Positions 1 through 12,800 of a stretch of DNA of 64,000 bases are shown here, piece by piece. The notes under the pieces are model-generated. The model saw only the letters and a program-made list of their open reading frames with translations. It had not been told where the DNA came from and did not search any database. This DNA is from Odiellus spinosus (Eukaryota; Arthropoda; Arachnida; Opiliones; Phalangiidae): positions 6,707,851-6,771,850 of the forward strand of contig OY987234.1 of NCBI GenBank assembly GCA_963920705.1, in the 5' to 3' direction. Numbering within the stretch: position 1 is the first letter of the stretch; every line of letters begins with the position of its first letter. A program made the translations under genes and the position numbers.

Positions 1-21
1 AACGTAGTGAAAAATTCGGGA

Positions 22-296
22 AATGTCTATGAATCGTGCGAAAAATCGAAAACCTCCGACTTACCAATAGACACTCTCCATCAACTTTGGCTTCGTAAAA
101 TATCCACGACATGCGCTATTGTCCGCGTGAAAATAACCAAGAATGAGATTTAGCGCCTTCGAAGAGTGTACAATAGCGCGTGTCGAGGGGAATTTATTAA
201 GACAATGGAACAAGGACATCTTTTGATTAGTCTGAAGTTTTCTTTTTAATTGAATGCCAAAAACAGGAATACTTTCTGTACAATTCGGACAAGAAC
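22..296. mobile_element. Foldback MITE, family 1, copy 1
   Basis: The left end TGTCTATGAATCGTGCGAAAAA is answered in inverted form by TGTACAATTCGGACA at about 278-292. Inside, the arms around ATCAACTTTGGCTTCGTAAA and ACAATGGAACAAGGACATC also mirror each other imperfectly. The same element, in the same order, recurs at 8942-9248 with clear base similarity along its length. No coding capacity, so a non-autonomous DNA transposon is likely; the target duplication is not clear. Confidence 0.6.
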
Positions 297-1608
297 ACTA
301 CTTGAATGTGTTTCTACGCAAACGTCTCTTAATTTTTTGAATCAGAATCAATGAAAAAAAAAAATCTCTTCAGTTTCCTTTTCATCCTTTCTTTAAAAGC
401 CGTTAATTGTGTAAAACTAAATCGCGATTTATTTGGACCTAAAAAGTTTCAAAAATTATTACATCGGCTTTTTAGTAGTTACTAAAGTATTTCTCGTTTG
501 AAATAGTGTAAATTATAATAGTCTATAAATTATATACTTTTATTCAATATTAGTTTACATTAATGGCTCGAGCGTGGGCTGATTGATACGCAATATTAAA
601 CCTCGTAGAAAAGAAAGTAGTTCTTGTAAATTTCCTTTTATACCTAGTATATAGTCAATATCGTATTTCAATTCTTTTGAATTTTTTTTGGTCCAAAATA
701 AGAATCGTAGAAAGTAAGACAAAAACCACGAAATTTATTTCGGTATAATATATATTACCTTATATTTTTATAAATTTCCTAAAATAAATCTTTGTTGAAC
801 TGGCCAATTTTGTTCCCGAGAGTGTATAGTTGTTTATTAAGAGCGACCGGTTTCTATATTCTGGATTAGAGTAATCTTGTAATCTTTGGCGATCATAAAT
901 CCTTAAATTCGTATAGATCGCGGGCGTTTGAGGAAATAGACGTATCTAAGCGATGTTAGGTAAAGAGAAAAAAATGGGAGAGTAGGCGCCAGTGTAATAA
1001 ACGAGTAAAAAACAGCTTTGAAACGAGTTACTTGAAATAATTCGAATAATAATTCTTTCTTCAAAAGAGGAAAAAAAAAGGATATTGATTCCTTTATTTT
1101 TTTTTCCCCATAGTTTCTTTTTGTATACGCGAGAACAAGCTTGATATATTTCAGGTCTTTCTCTTAAAAATCTAGGGTTTAGTTAGAATTTTCTTCACCG
1201 TTTGAACTCGAATTCTCGTACAACCGACTCTTACACAACACCAATTTAATCATTTTTACGGTGGAAATTTTCTCTGATCTATTTCCATACGGATTTTAAT
1301 AAGGTTGCTTTGAGATTAACGATTGAATTATTCCCATAGTTAATCTCAAAATTGTTATAATTTTAAAAAGGATCGTTAACCCCCTTCCCCCATGAGAACT
1401 TCTACCTGGACGAGGTCGAACATGCAATTATATTTGGGTAGCCTAAAAGTTTCGAAATTTCAGTGATATTTTACATTAATATTAAATATTTATTCAAAAG
1501 TAACTAGTATTTATACTAATTATTAACGAAGCTATTGAAATATTCTAGTTCTGATAATTACGGTAATAATTTTATTTAGTAATGGTATTTACTAGAAATA
1601 TTTTGTAT

Positions 1609-2148
1609 TTCTCTTAATTACCATTAATAAATCAAATATATCTCATAATTACCATTAATAAATCAAATATCTCATAATTACCATTAATAAATCAAATATA
1701 TCTCTTAATTACCATTAATAAATCAAATATATCTCTTAATTACCATTAATAAATCAAATATATCTCTTAATTACCATTAATAAATCAAATATATCTCTTA
1801 ATTACCATTAATAAATCAAATATATCTCTTAATTACCATTAATAAATCAAATATCTCTTAATTACCATTAATAAATCAAATATCTCTTAATTACCATTAA
1901 TAAATCAAATATATCTCTTAATTACCATTAATAAAAAATGTTTCTCTTAATTACCATTAATAAAAATATTTCTCTTAATTACCATTAATAAATCAAATAT
2001 TTTTCTTAAATACCATTAATAAATCAAATATTTTTCTTAAATACCATTAATAAATCAAAAATTTCTCTTAAATACCATTAATAAATCAAATATTTCTCTT
2101 AAATACCATTAATAAATCAAATGTTTCTCTTAATTACCATTAATAAAC
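1609..2148. repeat. AT-rich minisatellite, 18 units of about 29-31 bp
   Basis: Each unit carries CTTAATTACCATTAATAAAT followed by CAAATAT or a variant. Eighteen copies of the core CCATTAATAAA can be counted. Units near the left are nearly identical; those after 1930 diverge and shorten. Just after the array an inverted match, TAATGGTAATTAC, could pair with the last unit. Confidence 0.93.
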
Positions 2149-5100
2149 TTTATTTGTTAATGGTAATTACAAGAAGTGAAGTTGGCGATGAAAAGTTTTG
2201 AATATATTTGCTCCCACGATATTAGATGCATAAATGAGTTTTTGTTAATAATTATTATAGTAATAATAATTTTATTTAGTAAAGATCGAGGCTAATAAAT
2301 TATTATATTAAACCTTATTCCTTGGCTCAAAATAAAAGAATACTAATTTAAAATTCCCACTACGTTACAGATTAGATCCGATTCTAAAAAAAAGGTGTAA
2401 TATGGGTATAGTTGTAATAATATTGTTAAAAAATGCCTCCGTTAATATTGCGAGGATTAGAAAAATTTGAATATATATACGGTTAGAGTAAGGCGTCTGA
2501 GAAAGTGTTTTATAAATTGAAAGGGCTTCTTATTTTTCAGTTGACACTGTCAAGCTTTTTTGGTCCGTATAACTCCCTCGAAATTCAAAACACGCGGAGT
2601 TGAAAGAGGAGAAGGTCTTTTCCAAAAACTTGTAAAAATCCTCGGGTAACCTTAAACCTTCAGAAACGGGTGTTATTTGGCGGGAATAAAAAAGAGCCCT
2701 TCTATTTTTGAATCGTTTGAGATGTAAAAATATGTGCCACTTCCATTGGTTGTCGCTCAAGGGCCGCTCGCTCGCGCTAGCGTTTTTCTCCCCTTTCGCT
2801 AAACTTCTTTTTAAATCCGAGAACCCTCTCCTTCCTCCGACGATCTCCTCGAAACCCACTGACGAAAATCTAACGCCCTCTTTCAATATATACATTGGAG
2901 TTTCATTCCGTTTCTCGAATACGACGGATATAGAGAAGAAAAAAAAATCATCTTCATCTTCTCGATTTTGCGAAAACCGTAAAGAGTTTGGAGAGTCTGA
3001 AGTTCCCAATACTTCCAAACTCGCGGAAACGTCTCGAAACGGTCTGCGAAAAATATCTTCAAAAACTCTTTTAGCAAACGTTAAAGGGTATATGAAATGA
3101 CAAAACATGTTCTAGCAATATTATCCTAGCGAGTACATCGAGTAAAACTCATCAAAGGTTGAGCGGTAAATGAAAAAGTTTTAAAATTCAACCCTTTTAG
3201 CGCCTAATTTTGGTTTAAAATTGAACCTTTTGAGACAGTTTTAGCATAGAAATTATATATCGTAAAAGGAATAGAAACTTGAGTTAGTATAGATGTTACA
3301 ATTCAATCTTGTGTATTCAACTTCCGGAAATCAGAGCAGCGTTATATTTTTCGTTCATCAAAGACTAAAAACGCCGAGTCTATTATTTAGTCTTTACTAT
3401 TATTATCGAGTGCTCAATGCCTGCTTGATCACTCGGCACCAATAAGAGAGCTACCGCAAGTAGTGATGCCCCCAGTTTTAGCTCGACTAAACCCATTCCC
3501 CAAAAGGTTGTACAGGTAATTCTGATGCGTCTTTATTTTATATGGTTTAACATTGAACACGAATTAATTGAACTTGTTATTTTTTTTTAATTAACCTTTA
3601 CTGAACCCCTGATCGTAGACCCTTTTTCATTTGCAGAGAATTTTATTGTTAATCATTAAAGTCGCCGTCTGAGTTCCCTATGCCTAAATATCGGTGAAAC
3701 CATTTTTGAATGAAAATTTTCGATAAAACGGAATTTCCGATGCCAATGGAATAAACAATTCAACTTTATATCGCGCTAGGCTATTTTTAAACCACACCCT
3801 CCCTTGATTTGCTTTAAGGGACGATGTTTATACGAACTCTAATTATTAATTATTATATATTAAATACGTACACGAGAATTATAAAGCGTAGCAAAGTTTA
3901 AAATTAATCAATTGAATATTTAAAGCTATTTTATTTTTCTATAAATATGTCTTATATGGTAAGAATAGTTTCATTTCCATGACCATTCGCAGTATATCAT
4001 TATTCAAAATATAAGACCATAATTTAAAAATAAATTATGCAAAGTATTCGGTGAATAAATTGGCCTTTTCGGGCTCCCTTTAAGGTGGCATAAAATACCT
4101 CCGAAGAACCCAGGCTAAAGAAAAGTGAGAGAAGATTTTTTTTCTTTCGAGTGATCGATTAGAATTCGAAACCTAGTTTTCCACTTTGGGTTTTCCCCAT
4201 TTACCATTTCCCTCCCCCCTTTTCTTTTACTCCGGCGTTGCACGCGTCTCTTCCAGCTTCTATGTTCTTTCTTCCATATAGGTTAGGGTATAGTTTATCC
4301 TAAGATATCAATACGGATAAACCTATCTCCAACTTTCTCCCCGATACTTAGAGTTCCAATTCACTGAAAATACAGACAAATTCCGACCGTAGTTTAACCA
4401 GGGTTAATTCATTCGTACTTTTCAATATTATTTTAAATATTTTATACGTGAATGATATTAACAGTGGACACCTACATTAATAGTCACAGATAATTAACAA
4501 ATCCTGACGTTTATAAGGATAATAATGATATTTATTTCGCTACTACGTTGCAGGCAACCACGGAGGCATAACACGTGGTTGACGCTACTATACACAGTAC
4601 ATAAAAATTAAAATATTAATCGTAACATGAACGTGTCGATTCAAAATATGGTACATATTAGTTAAATTTACGCAGGGAAGTCGTCTTTATGAAAGAAAGA
4701 TTTTTACGTGGTGGCTGACATTGTAATTCGTGAAGTAGTCGAGACCGTAAGAACCTGGACCTACGAAGAATCCTTACATGGAGTCAAAGTAATTGGGCTT
4801 CGAATTCTTCCGAGTTGGCTCGTATACTTGTGGTCAAAGAACGAATTGGTCCCTTCATCTATATACCAGTTTTTTTTGTGATCGTAAAAGTCAATGTAGT
4901 CGATGGAACAAGTTTTCCAAAGAGTTTTAGATATTATGTAGAAATTTTGAACATCTTGGAGACTATACTGAGCTAATATGGTAAATAAATGGTAGAAAAG
5001 TCCACGAAATTTTAATAAATAGCTAAATTTTCGCTAAGCCTAATTTTAAGTTTGATTAACTATTTGTCATGAGCGCGAGCTTCCCTTACTTCCTTTCAAG

Positions 5101-6130
5101 TGCCTAACGTCTCAAACAGTGCTGAATTAACAAACCCACTCGCGTGGCTGTCATGGCAGATGCCCAAATGTTTTTCTTAGTTCATTCTTTTGCCCGCAGT
5201 GTTTTCCGTTAGAAGACCTAGATCTGATCTTACGCGTTACGCTAGCAAGTAATGGTCAAGTAAATGATTAGGTCATCCTTTGGCCACGATTAAAGTCAAA
5301 GTACGAACTTCGTTTAACCCATTCCGAATTTTCATCGCTAACGAAACTGCGATTCACATTTATTTATACGGAGTTTATTTTAGGCGAAGGCGAAATAGCC
5401 TCTAGGTTTCTCGGGCGGTTAGACCTTAGTCTTACTGCCTTAGGTTCTCTTTTTGTTCGAGCCTGAATAATTCTGAGGTAAAATAGACCCCTCCTGGGTT
5501 TCGGGTTCTCCTATTTTTTATTTTTTTTCCTCGCGGCGCCTGAACCGAGTTTGGGGTATGATTGGTAGGAGAGAGTCTGAGCAATAGAGCCGAGGCTTAG
5601 CGCGAAAAATCTTAGAGCCTCAATTTTATTCAAGCTCTCTTATTTTCTTCCGTTTTTTTTTTTTTTCTCCCTCTCTTACTACTTTTATTTTTCCATCGGA
5701 TGAACTTGTAGAGGAAAGTAATGAGGTTTTTCTTCTACTTTTAGAAAAAAAAATAAAAACCAGAACTTCTCTCCTCTCTCCCTCTATCTCTCTTTTTCTT
5801 CATCGGATCGCGGAGGAAAAGAAAAAGTCCATTGGGAATTTTCTTGTTTTTTATCCCAAAGATAACTCGATGATAGCTCCCGTATAAGATCTCGCTCGTA
5901 TTAAATCGGCCGCCTATAATGGAACCATTCCCTCTCCTGGCCTTTCCTCTTTCCCAAAGACTAAAAAGCTTAAGCTATTCAATCTGATTTCAAAGTTTTA
6001 AATTCGGAAACGAGTTCTTTTTTATAGCGCCATCTGTATTGTATTTTTGAATTATATGGGTCATTGTTTTATTTTATCGTACGCGTCTTAAGTTTAGTTT
6101 CCACTAGCGATCGTAGCATCGCTTTAATCC

Positions 6131-6425
6131 TTAAGCCCCGTTTTCAATCAAGATTTTTGGCTAAAAAAGTAATTTGTTTCACCCTAACTATAGAAATTTA
6201 CCTTAGTTATGACGAAAAGGTTATTGACCACAAACATTTTGATTGAAACCGCGCCTTTAAGCCCCGCTTTCAATCAACGTTTTTAAAGCTTTTGCTTTAG
6301 CTTTTCCAAGAGAAGCTTATATCAAAATCATTTAGATATCCGCTTTTCTGTCACTTGAAGCCTGATAACGTTAAGGCTCAATTTTGATTGGACGCAAAAC
6401 AAATCTTGATTGAAAACGCGCCTTT
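6131..6425. mobile_element. Two tandem foldback elements sharing a TTAA junction
   Basis: Element one opens TTAAGCCCCGTTTTCAATCA and closes GATTGAAACCGCGCCTTTAA. Element two opens at that same TTAA with GCCCCGCTTTCAATCA and closes GATTGAAAACGCGCCTTTAC. The end sequences are inverted matches of one another and both elements are short and non-coding. TTAA at the boundaries points to a piggyBac- or Kolobok-type target; the superfamily is not proven. Confidence 0.6.
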
Positions 6426-6694
6426 ACAGACGTAGTCCGTGATGTGGTAATTAGCGAAAAATATTTTTCTTCTCCATTATTTCGATAAATACGCTTTATG
6501 GCATACATTTAATTATTGTACTTAGATTATAATGTCAATTAAATAGCAAATCACCCTTTTATTTCGCATTCCAGACGCGAGTTTGATGTTGTTTCGACAT
6601 TTTTCAAACGACCTTTATATAACCGTCGTCTAGTATACGTTTCGTTGACCATATAATAATAGTTATAATATTTGTTGGTTTTTTTCTCGTTTAG

Positions 6695-6886
6695 ATCGAA
6701 GGTGGTGACAGCGTGGTCAGTATCGCTGCGGAATTGGCGCAATTAAGTCGTACGAAAGCTCTACACGGCGGTGACGTTTTAAAAACGAGCGACATGTTGA
6801 ACCATATTGTCAGCAAGATGACCGAAAAGTTACAGGATTTCAACGACGAAATACAAAGACATAAAGTCGTCCAAGAACTACTCGAG
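6695..6886 (+). CDS. Cirl: Latrophilin exon 1 of window: GAIN domain subdomain A
   Basis: The exon encodes 64 residues starting IEGGDSVVSIAAELAQL and ending QRHKVVQELLE. It aligns by eye with the vertebrate latrophilin stretch where 'NAASLANELA' is followed by 'FAGDVSSSVRLMEQLVDIL'; here that region reads HGGDVLKTSDMLNHIVSKM. These are helices of the GAIN domain that pack against the autoproteolytic part. A pyrimidine-rich tract ending TCGTTTAG precedes the exon and GTAAGA follows it. Both ends are phase 0. The next recognised exon starts with the last base of a split codon, so the two do not join directly: a small exon of about 20 nt is expected between them. Upstream exons were not found in this window. 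Confidence 0.8.
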
Positions 6887-9800
6887 GTAAGAGGTTGCCA
6901 CTTAAAAATCCCGGTCCTATATAATCAGTGCAGTACCCTCTACACGGACTATACAGCCGTACGACTCGATTATAGCTGATGGCCACGCATTAAGGGGGTC
7001 GAAAGAAATATAAGCTGTAATAATAACAAGTGGCCTTTACAAAAACGATAAATCATTTTTTTCTTTCGAACGTAACGTGTCCTTCCTAGAGAAATATCCG
7101 TTGACAAGATTGCAGGGAGAATATGTCCGGTCTTCGAGTTGCAAACATTTTTACAGTTGTTTCAGTGTGGTATTATTATATCGGGGCCGTCTAAAGAATA
7201 TAAGATTCTCTATTTCGGAAAGTTTCGGGTTCAAGAGATCTACTAGAATTATGGTTATTAAATTGTACTCTTACATTCACGCGTATTATTACCAAACTAA
7301 AATGGGGGGAAACTATCGAAGAAAAATAATAAAACCAAAGACTGTTGTGTTTTTTAACAGTCGCTATAGATGTGGTTTTTCTTCGTGACTCTTTAGACAA
7401 TCTGCCCAAAGAATTAAAACTAAATTCCTTATTCAAATCCCTTTAATTCTAAAGGTATCCACTTTTAGTCGAAGCATATTCGAATTAATTACGAATTTTT
7501 ATCGCATCGATATTATTAGGAATAATTAAGGTTAATTAATTACTACGTGTTTGTTAAAATCACCACTTTTATAACACTCAAAATTAGTTCTTTAGTTTAC
7601 ACGGAATATATGGTTCACTTAAACAAAATTGGCTATTTCGATTTCAGAATAATTGTTGAAATTGAAATATTAAATTATTTTACAAGACCGCTGCTTCACG
7701 GTAATTAATTAAATAAATAGATTTAAAAGGAACTTCAAAAGCTCGCCTTATTTAACGTTTATTTAACCACGAAGAAGAAGTTTCGTAAATAAATTTAATT
7801 ATATTTTAATTTAATCATCATGGTTTGAAATGGTTTCTCGGTAATATTAATGAACTCTGAAATCGCAGTTATTCTAGTCTTAGATATCTCATTAATTTAA
7901 CCTTTAAATGACTTATTTGGACCATAAATCTATAGCAAAAACCCGGGGTGAATTTGTAGTTTAATTCGAAACGGTTTCCCGTTTCCTGACGATTTAAAAA
8001 AAATGATAAACTGGAAAAAAATCTCTCGTGACGCTCTTTAGTTTCAACTTTCGTGAATCTCAATTTATCCGTCCAATTTTGATCCTGGCAAAAAGATGAA
8101 TTCTTTTTATATAATTATAACTGTTTGGGAACGAGTTTTCGTAACGTCCGAAGCCTACGAAGATAGGAGGCGAGCCTGACCTTGGAAGCGCCGATAGCTT
8201 CGATTTAACCCGACACGACGTTAGTGCTTTTTTGGAAAGACATACGGCGTACACCGCGGGCGAATTTGCCGCTCTTTAAATTTTAATTTGAGCTGGAAAT
8301 GACGGGAAAGTTCACGTGACCGCGATTATTTTTAGCTATCGACGAAACTCGTGTACGAACGATTAAGCTAGAATTATACCCGAGAACCGACGACCTCGTA
8401 TTCCACCGAGCTCCTTCCTTCCAAAAAGCCAAATGAGAAAAAAAAAAAAAACAAGAAAACAGCATCTTAATTCCACAACGAAGTATGTAGAAAAACTCGT
8501 TAGAATTGGAGTGACAAAACGATAGAGTTAATCTTGAATATGAATTTATATTAATTGAGTATAAGAATACATGTTTGAAGTGGATCAACAAATTGCCTCT
8601 AGTTACCACCATGGTGCTTAGGATGGCTCTGGTTATCCATTTGACGATCCCGTGTTTGTTTTTAAATATATTTACAAGGAGAAAACATTTTTTTATTCAG
8701 CATTGTTCAATGGTACTTTAGTAACCCACGTGTTTCTATGTTAGTTCCTTTAATGTTGGAGCTCTTCAAGTAGCTTACGGGTTGCCCTAGTATCATTTAT
8801 TAATCTTAATCATATTTCGAGTGGATAAACCACAACCAAAATAATCAAAAGTTTGATTAAATGAATTGTGAAGCAGAAAGTTAATTATTTTTATTGATTC
8901 TGTTTCTAAAAATAAGACAGGTTAGAAAAAGCATTCAGGGAGTGTCTCTGAATTGCGCAAAAAAATCTGAAATCTTTTAATTTTGGTATTTAATTAAAAT
9001 GAAAACCTCGGACTAATCAAAAGACGCCCCTCTACCTTTGGTTTAATAATATCCCCTCGACACACGCTGCGGCACTCGCTCTTTGAATGGATTATTTCAA
9101 AGCGCACAATCGCGCGTACAACAGCGCGGGTCGCGGATATTTTACAGGAAGAGATCAAAGGTACAGGAGGAGTCTTTTGATTACTCGAAGATTCTCCTTC
9201 TAATACCAAAGTTTAAATATTTCCCAATTTTTTGCACAATTCAGACAAGTAAATAATAATAAAGAATCAATAAAAAAACCTTAATTTTTCTTTTCACTTT
9301 CCCTTTAAAGATAGTATCTCTAGTTACGTTCATTTTGTAATTCAAAGATAAACTTTTGAAGAAAAAAAAAATTGGATTGATAAAGGCTTACGTCCAATTT
9401 TTGGTCGGTCGCCGAAATAATCGTTCTTTCTGTTAGCCCCGCACCGCTTTCGCCTAATTGGAAAGAATCGTATATCGGAGGACAGCCAAATTACTATCCA
9501 AAAAATGGGAAGCCCATTTCCCCCAATCCACCTCCTTTTCCCCTCGTCGAAAGCTTCCTTCCAGAAGGATAAAGAGAGCCCAAGGTTTAAGGTTGGGGTT
9601 GAATGGGGAGGAGGGAATCAAACTCGCTCGATTTGATATTCAACGACCCAACCGTAATCTAGAAAAACCTAGTTTCGTAATGAAAGAAACGACCGCTAGT
9701 TTTCCGAGAGAAAGCTTAACCAACGACTTTACTCGAAATGCAGTCGCGACTCGCTAAAGCCAAACTATTCCTGGCTACCGTCTATCTCTTACGATTTGGT

Positions 9801-12800
9801 TTCTATAGAAGCCAATTGCTTATTATCTTTCAACTCGCTGAAAACTAGAACTACTTCGAACCGAACTTTTGGCGTCATATTTACGACTGAACCAACTTCT
9901 TACGAGGTGTATCATTTTTGGCCCCAAAATTCTTTACTTTTAAAGGAAAGATGAGAAGGAAAATCCAATAATTATTACGAATACTTCGCAACAATAGATA
10001 TTTGTAGCTCAATCCCTCGCGTCACGATGACGTCAATTTAGGGGAACCAATTAGATACTGATTATGTTCTAGCTTCGAGATGTTAATTTGGATTAAAATA
10101 CGCGTAGAGACTCGAGTTTCAAATTTTCTTATCGGCTAATGAATTACTCGTATAACAATGAGTATGTGAATAAAAGGTTTGCCTTACATTCAAATTCCTC
10201 TCGAATAAGAAATGAATATGTTTTCGCGAACGAATTATATCTGATTAACATTCACGATAGTCTTATTCAATTAACAAAGTTATACTAATTCCGAGCTCTA
10301 TAGGTCAGTGTACTAGATAAAGGGATTGAATTTAAAATTTTTGGTTTAAAATAAATCGGTGAAGGTCATTAATAGTTTATATTTTCGTGACTCGATAAAC
10401 ATTTTATCCTCTCTTCATACGATTTTTTTTTTTTTTTTTTTTTTTTTTGGGATGATTCTTCGCGCGGGTGAGATAGGGGGAGTTTAAGTAGAGGTGGATA
10501 AAAGGATGAGTTTGTAAGTTAAGCGAATTTACTCTTTCCTCCTGTAATCATTTTTCCCTTTTAGTCGTACACGCGTCGATTCTCTCCATCCTGAGCCTCC
10601 TATTCTCCGTCTCTATAGTTTTAAGTTTGATTCGCTTCGTTTGCTAACAAAACTCGGTCCATTCGGCGAGTGTTTAAATCTTCATTTTCTCTTTCCTCCT
10701 TAGTCGAGCGAATTTCCCAAAAGCTAGCGACACTTATTTCATTTTAAACTTAGTTTCGTCCCACTGATTTTTTTCCCCCCAAAAACATAAATATTTCTGG
10801 GATTTTCATTTTCTTTAAACGTATTGAAAGCCGCAATTTTACGAGAAAAACCTCGCGATTTAACAAATGTATTTTTCTTCTCTCGGAACCACGGCCGCCA
10901 GCTAAATTAGATTAAACTGAAATTGATATTAATAGTATCCTATATGTGTACGCGCCATCCAATTTCATTCCCAGACCACGTTAACGTGGGAAAGAATCGA
11001 AAAAAAAAAAAATCTACTCAACGCTTCTAACTTAATTTGCAGCTCGGGGCTGAACTAAGCTACCGTTATTTCTAAGTAATCTAATAGTAGTGATAACTGG
11101 TAGCGTAACTTTCGACGCGCTAATGATTCCGAGCGAAATCGAGTATATAATGTACAGACTCTATGGTACTGCAATTTCAGAATAAAGACCGTAACATTTG
11201 TACGAGTATTCCAGACCGTATTTTAATTTATATAAAAAAGGCCTAGACAAGCGCTAGTTTTTTTTCATATAAGTTGACGAATTTCAATTTAAAAGTGTTT
11301 TTTATTTAAATACCTATTTGCCAAAAAATAAAAAAAGGTGGCTCTCGAGATAAGTTTAGATTATTTTTCCGGTAACTTTCCGAAATACCTAAAAAATATT
11401 TGTTGGAAAATTTGAGTTATATTTTAATGAATTCAAGGTACTAATATTTCTAGGTATTTTAAAATCATATCCATAATTTTAGAGTATTAATTCGCAATCT
11501 TTATTTTACCGGGAAATTTCCCGCATTTTACAATTCCGAAAAATAATGACACTGAAGAAAATTACTCTTGTCATTTGACTATAGTGTAAACAGATTTCTA
11601 ATGAACCTAAATGTATTTTTTTATCGTTTTATCGTAGTCGGTTCTTCACGTTTGCAGCAACGTCCTGGACGAGGCGCAGTATCAAGCTTGGTTGGATTTA
11701 CCCCGCGGAAGACAGCGCGCTGTGGCGTCGGGCCTCCTGGAAGGTCTCGAAAGAAGCAGTTGGCTGGTGGCCAGTAGTCAACACAATAGATACCACTTTA
11801 GCCGAGCTCTCGGCAACGTTCGTAAGTCTATTTATTTTGGAACAATTACTTTCCTTCACTACTTCTTCTCCGCGGTGATCGAGTCGCCGCAGCCAACCGG
11901 GTAAACAATGAAAGCCTACGACTATTTTTAGACCTTCTCCCAGACTTAAGTTCGAATTCTTTTTTAAAGTTCAAACTTCCCGCTTCTCCGAGCTATAGTT
12001 TAGAAACGAGAGCTATTATCGGCCGCGCCTAAATACCTTCCGAGTTTCCGTACGAAATTAAAACTTCCAGTTAAAACATTTCGTTAAATTCCTTCATTCG
12101 AGGAATACTTTCTTTCATTCGCGAGGTTAAGTATGGTCATATACCGACTTTACGAGAGTTTTCGAACTGTAGAAACAATGTAAATCGCAAGTTATAAAAT
12201 ATTAAACCGTCAATTTTATACGCTTTTAATAGGAAATTACGAATTTTCGTTTAAAACGAATCGAATTTGATTCTAAAATTTTTTAAGTACTTCAAATTCG
12301 TCGTAGCCGACTGTTTTTAACCGGCTATCGTTGAATCACTTAAAATATGGTCTGTTCTTCCGTAAAAGATATTTCGAGTAAAAATTAGACGCTCGGGTGG
12401 TTTTGTTTGTTCCTACTTTTACAAGTGTTTTCCGTTAGAGGACGCTTATGAACGCCAAATTTTACTCTTCAACATTATTAATAGATTTTATTACACGAAT
12501 GAAAAGATATTATCGGTTATTTTAACGCTACTCCCAAATTTCCCAGCAAACATAGAATTGGCGCGTATGGCGGTGTAAAAAAAGATCAGATTTTTATCTG
12601 ATAGTGGATAGCGTAATCCGGACGGATATCTGGGTCTGATGTTTACCACATTCGTTATCAACAATCGTATAGGCGTCATCCCTTTGAATCCGCGCTTTTT
12701 TGATTGATGGGCCAGAACGCGAGGCCCGCCAGCTCTCTCTTCTTAAAATCCCTTAGATCGTTCCTACAGTAGAAAACCCCGTTGTTGGATGTACTGTTCC

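Larger units (their letters stand above)
1..6694 (+). other. Non-coding sequence upstream of the first recognised exon (probably an intron)
   Basis: AT-rich sequence with no exon I can support. It holds a foldback element near the left edge, an 18-copy tandem repeat, and two foldback elements just before the exon, each listed separately. Two overlapping open frames on opposite strands around 2.5-3.1 kb show no domain or composition that marks a gene. The expected hormone-receptor domain exons were not found here. Confidence 0.55.

Noticed and set aside
2530-3108. 192-residue minus-strand open frame, overlapping a 130-residue plus-strand one
   Set aside because: No recognisable domain, and low-complexity segments. 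Both frames are probably chance in a locally GC-richer stretch.
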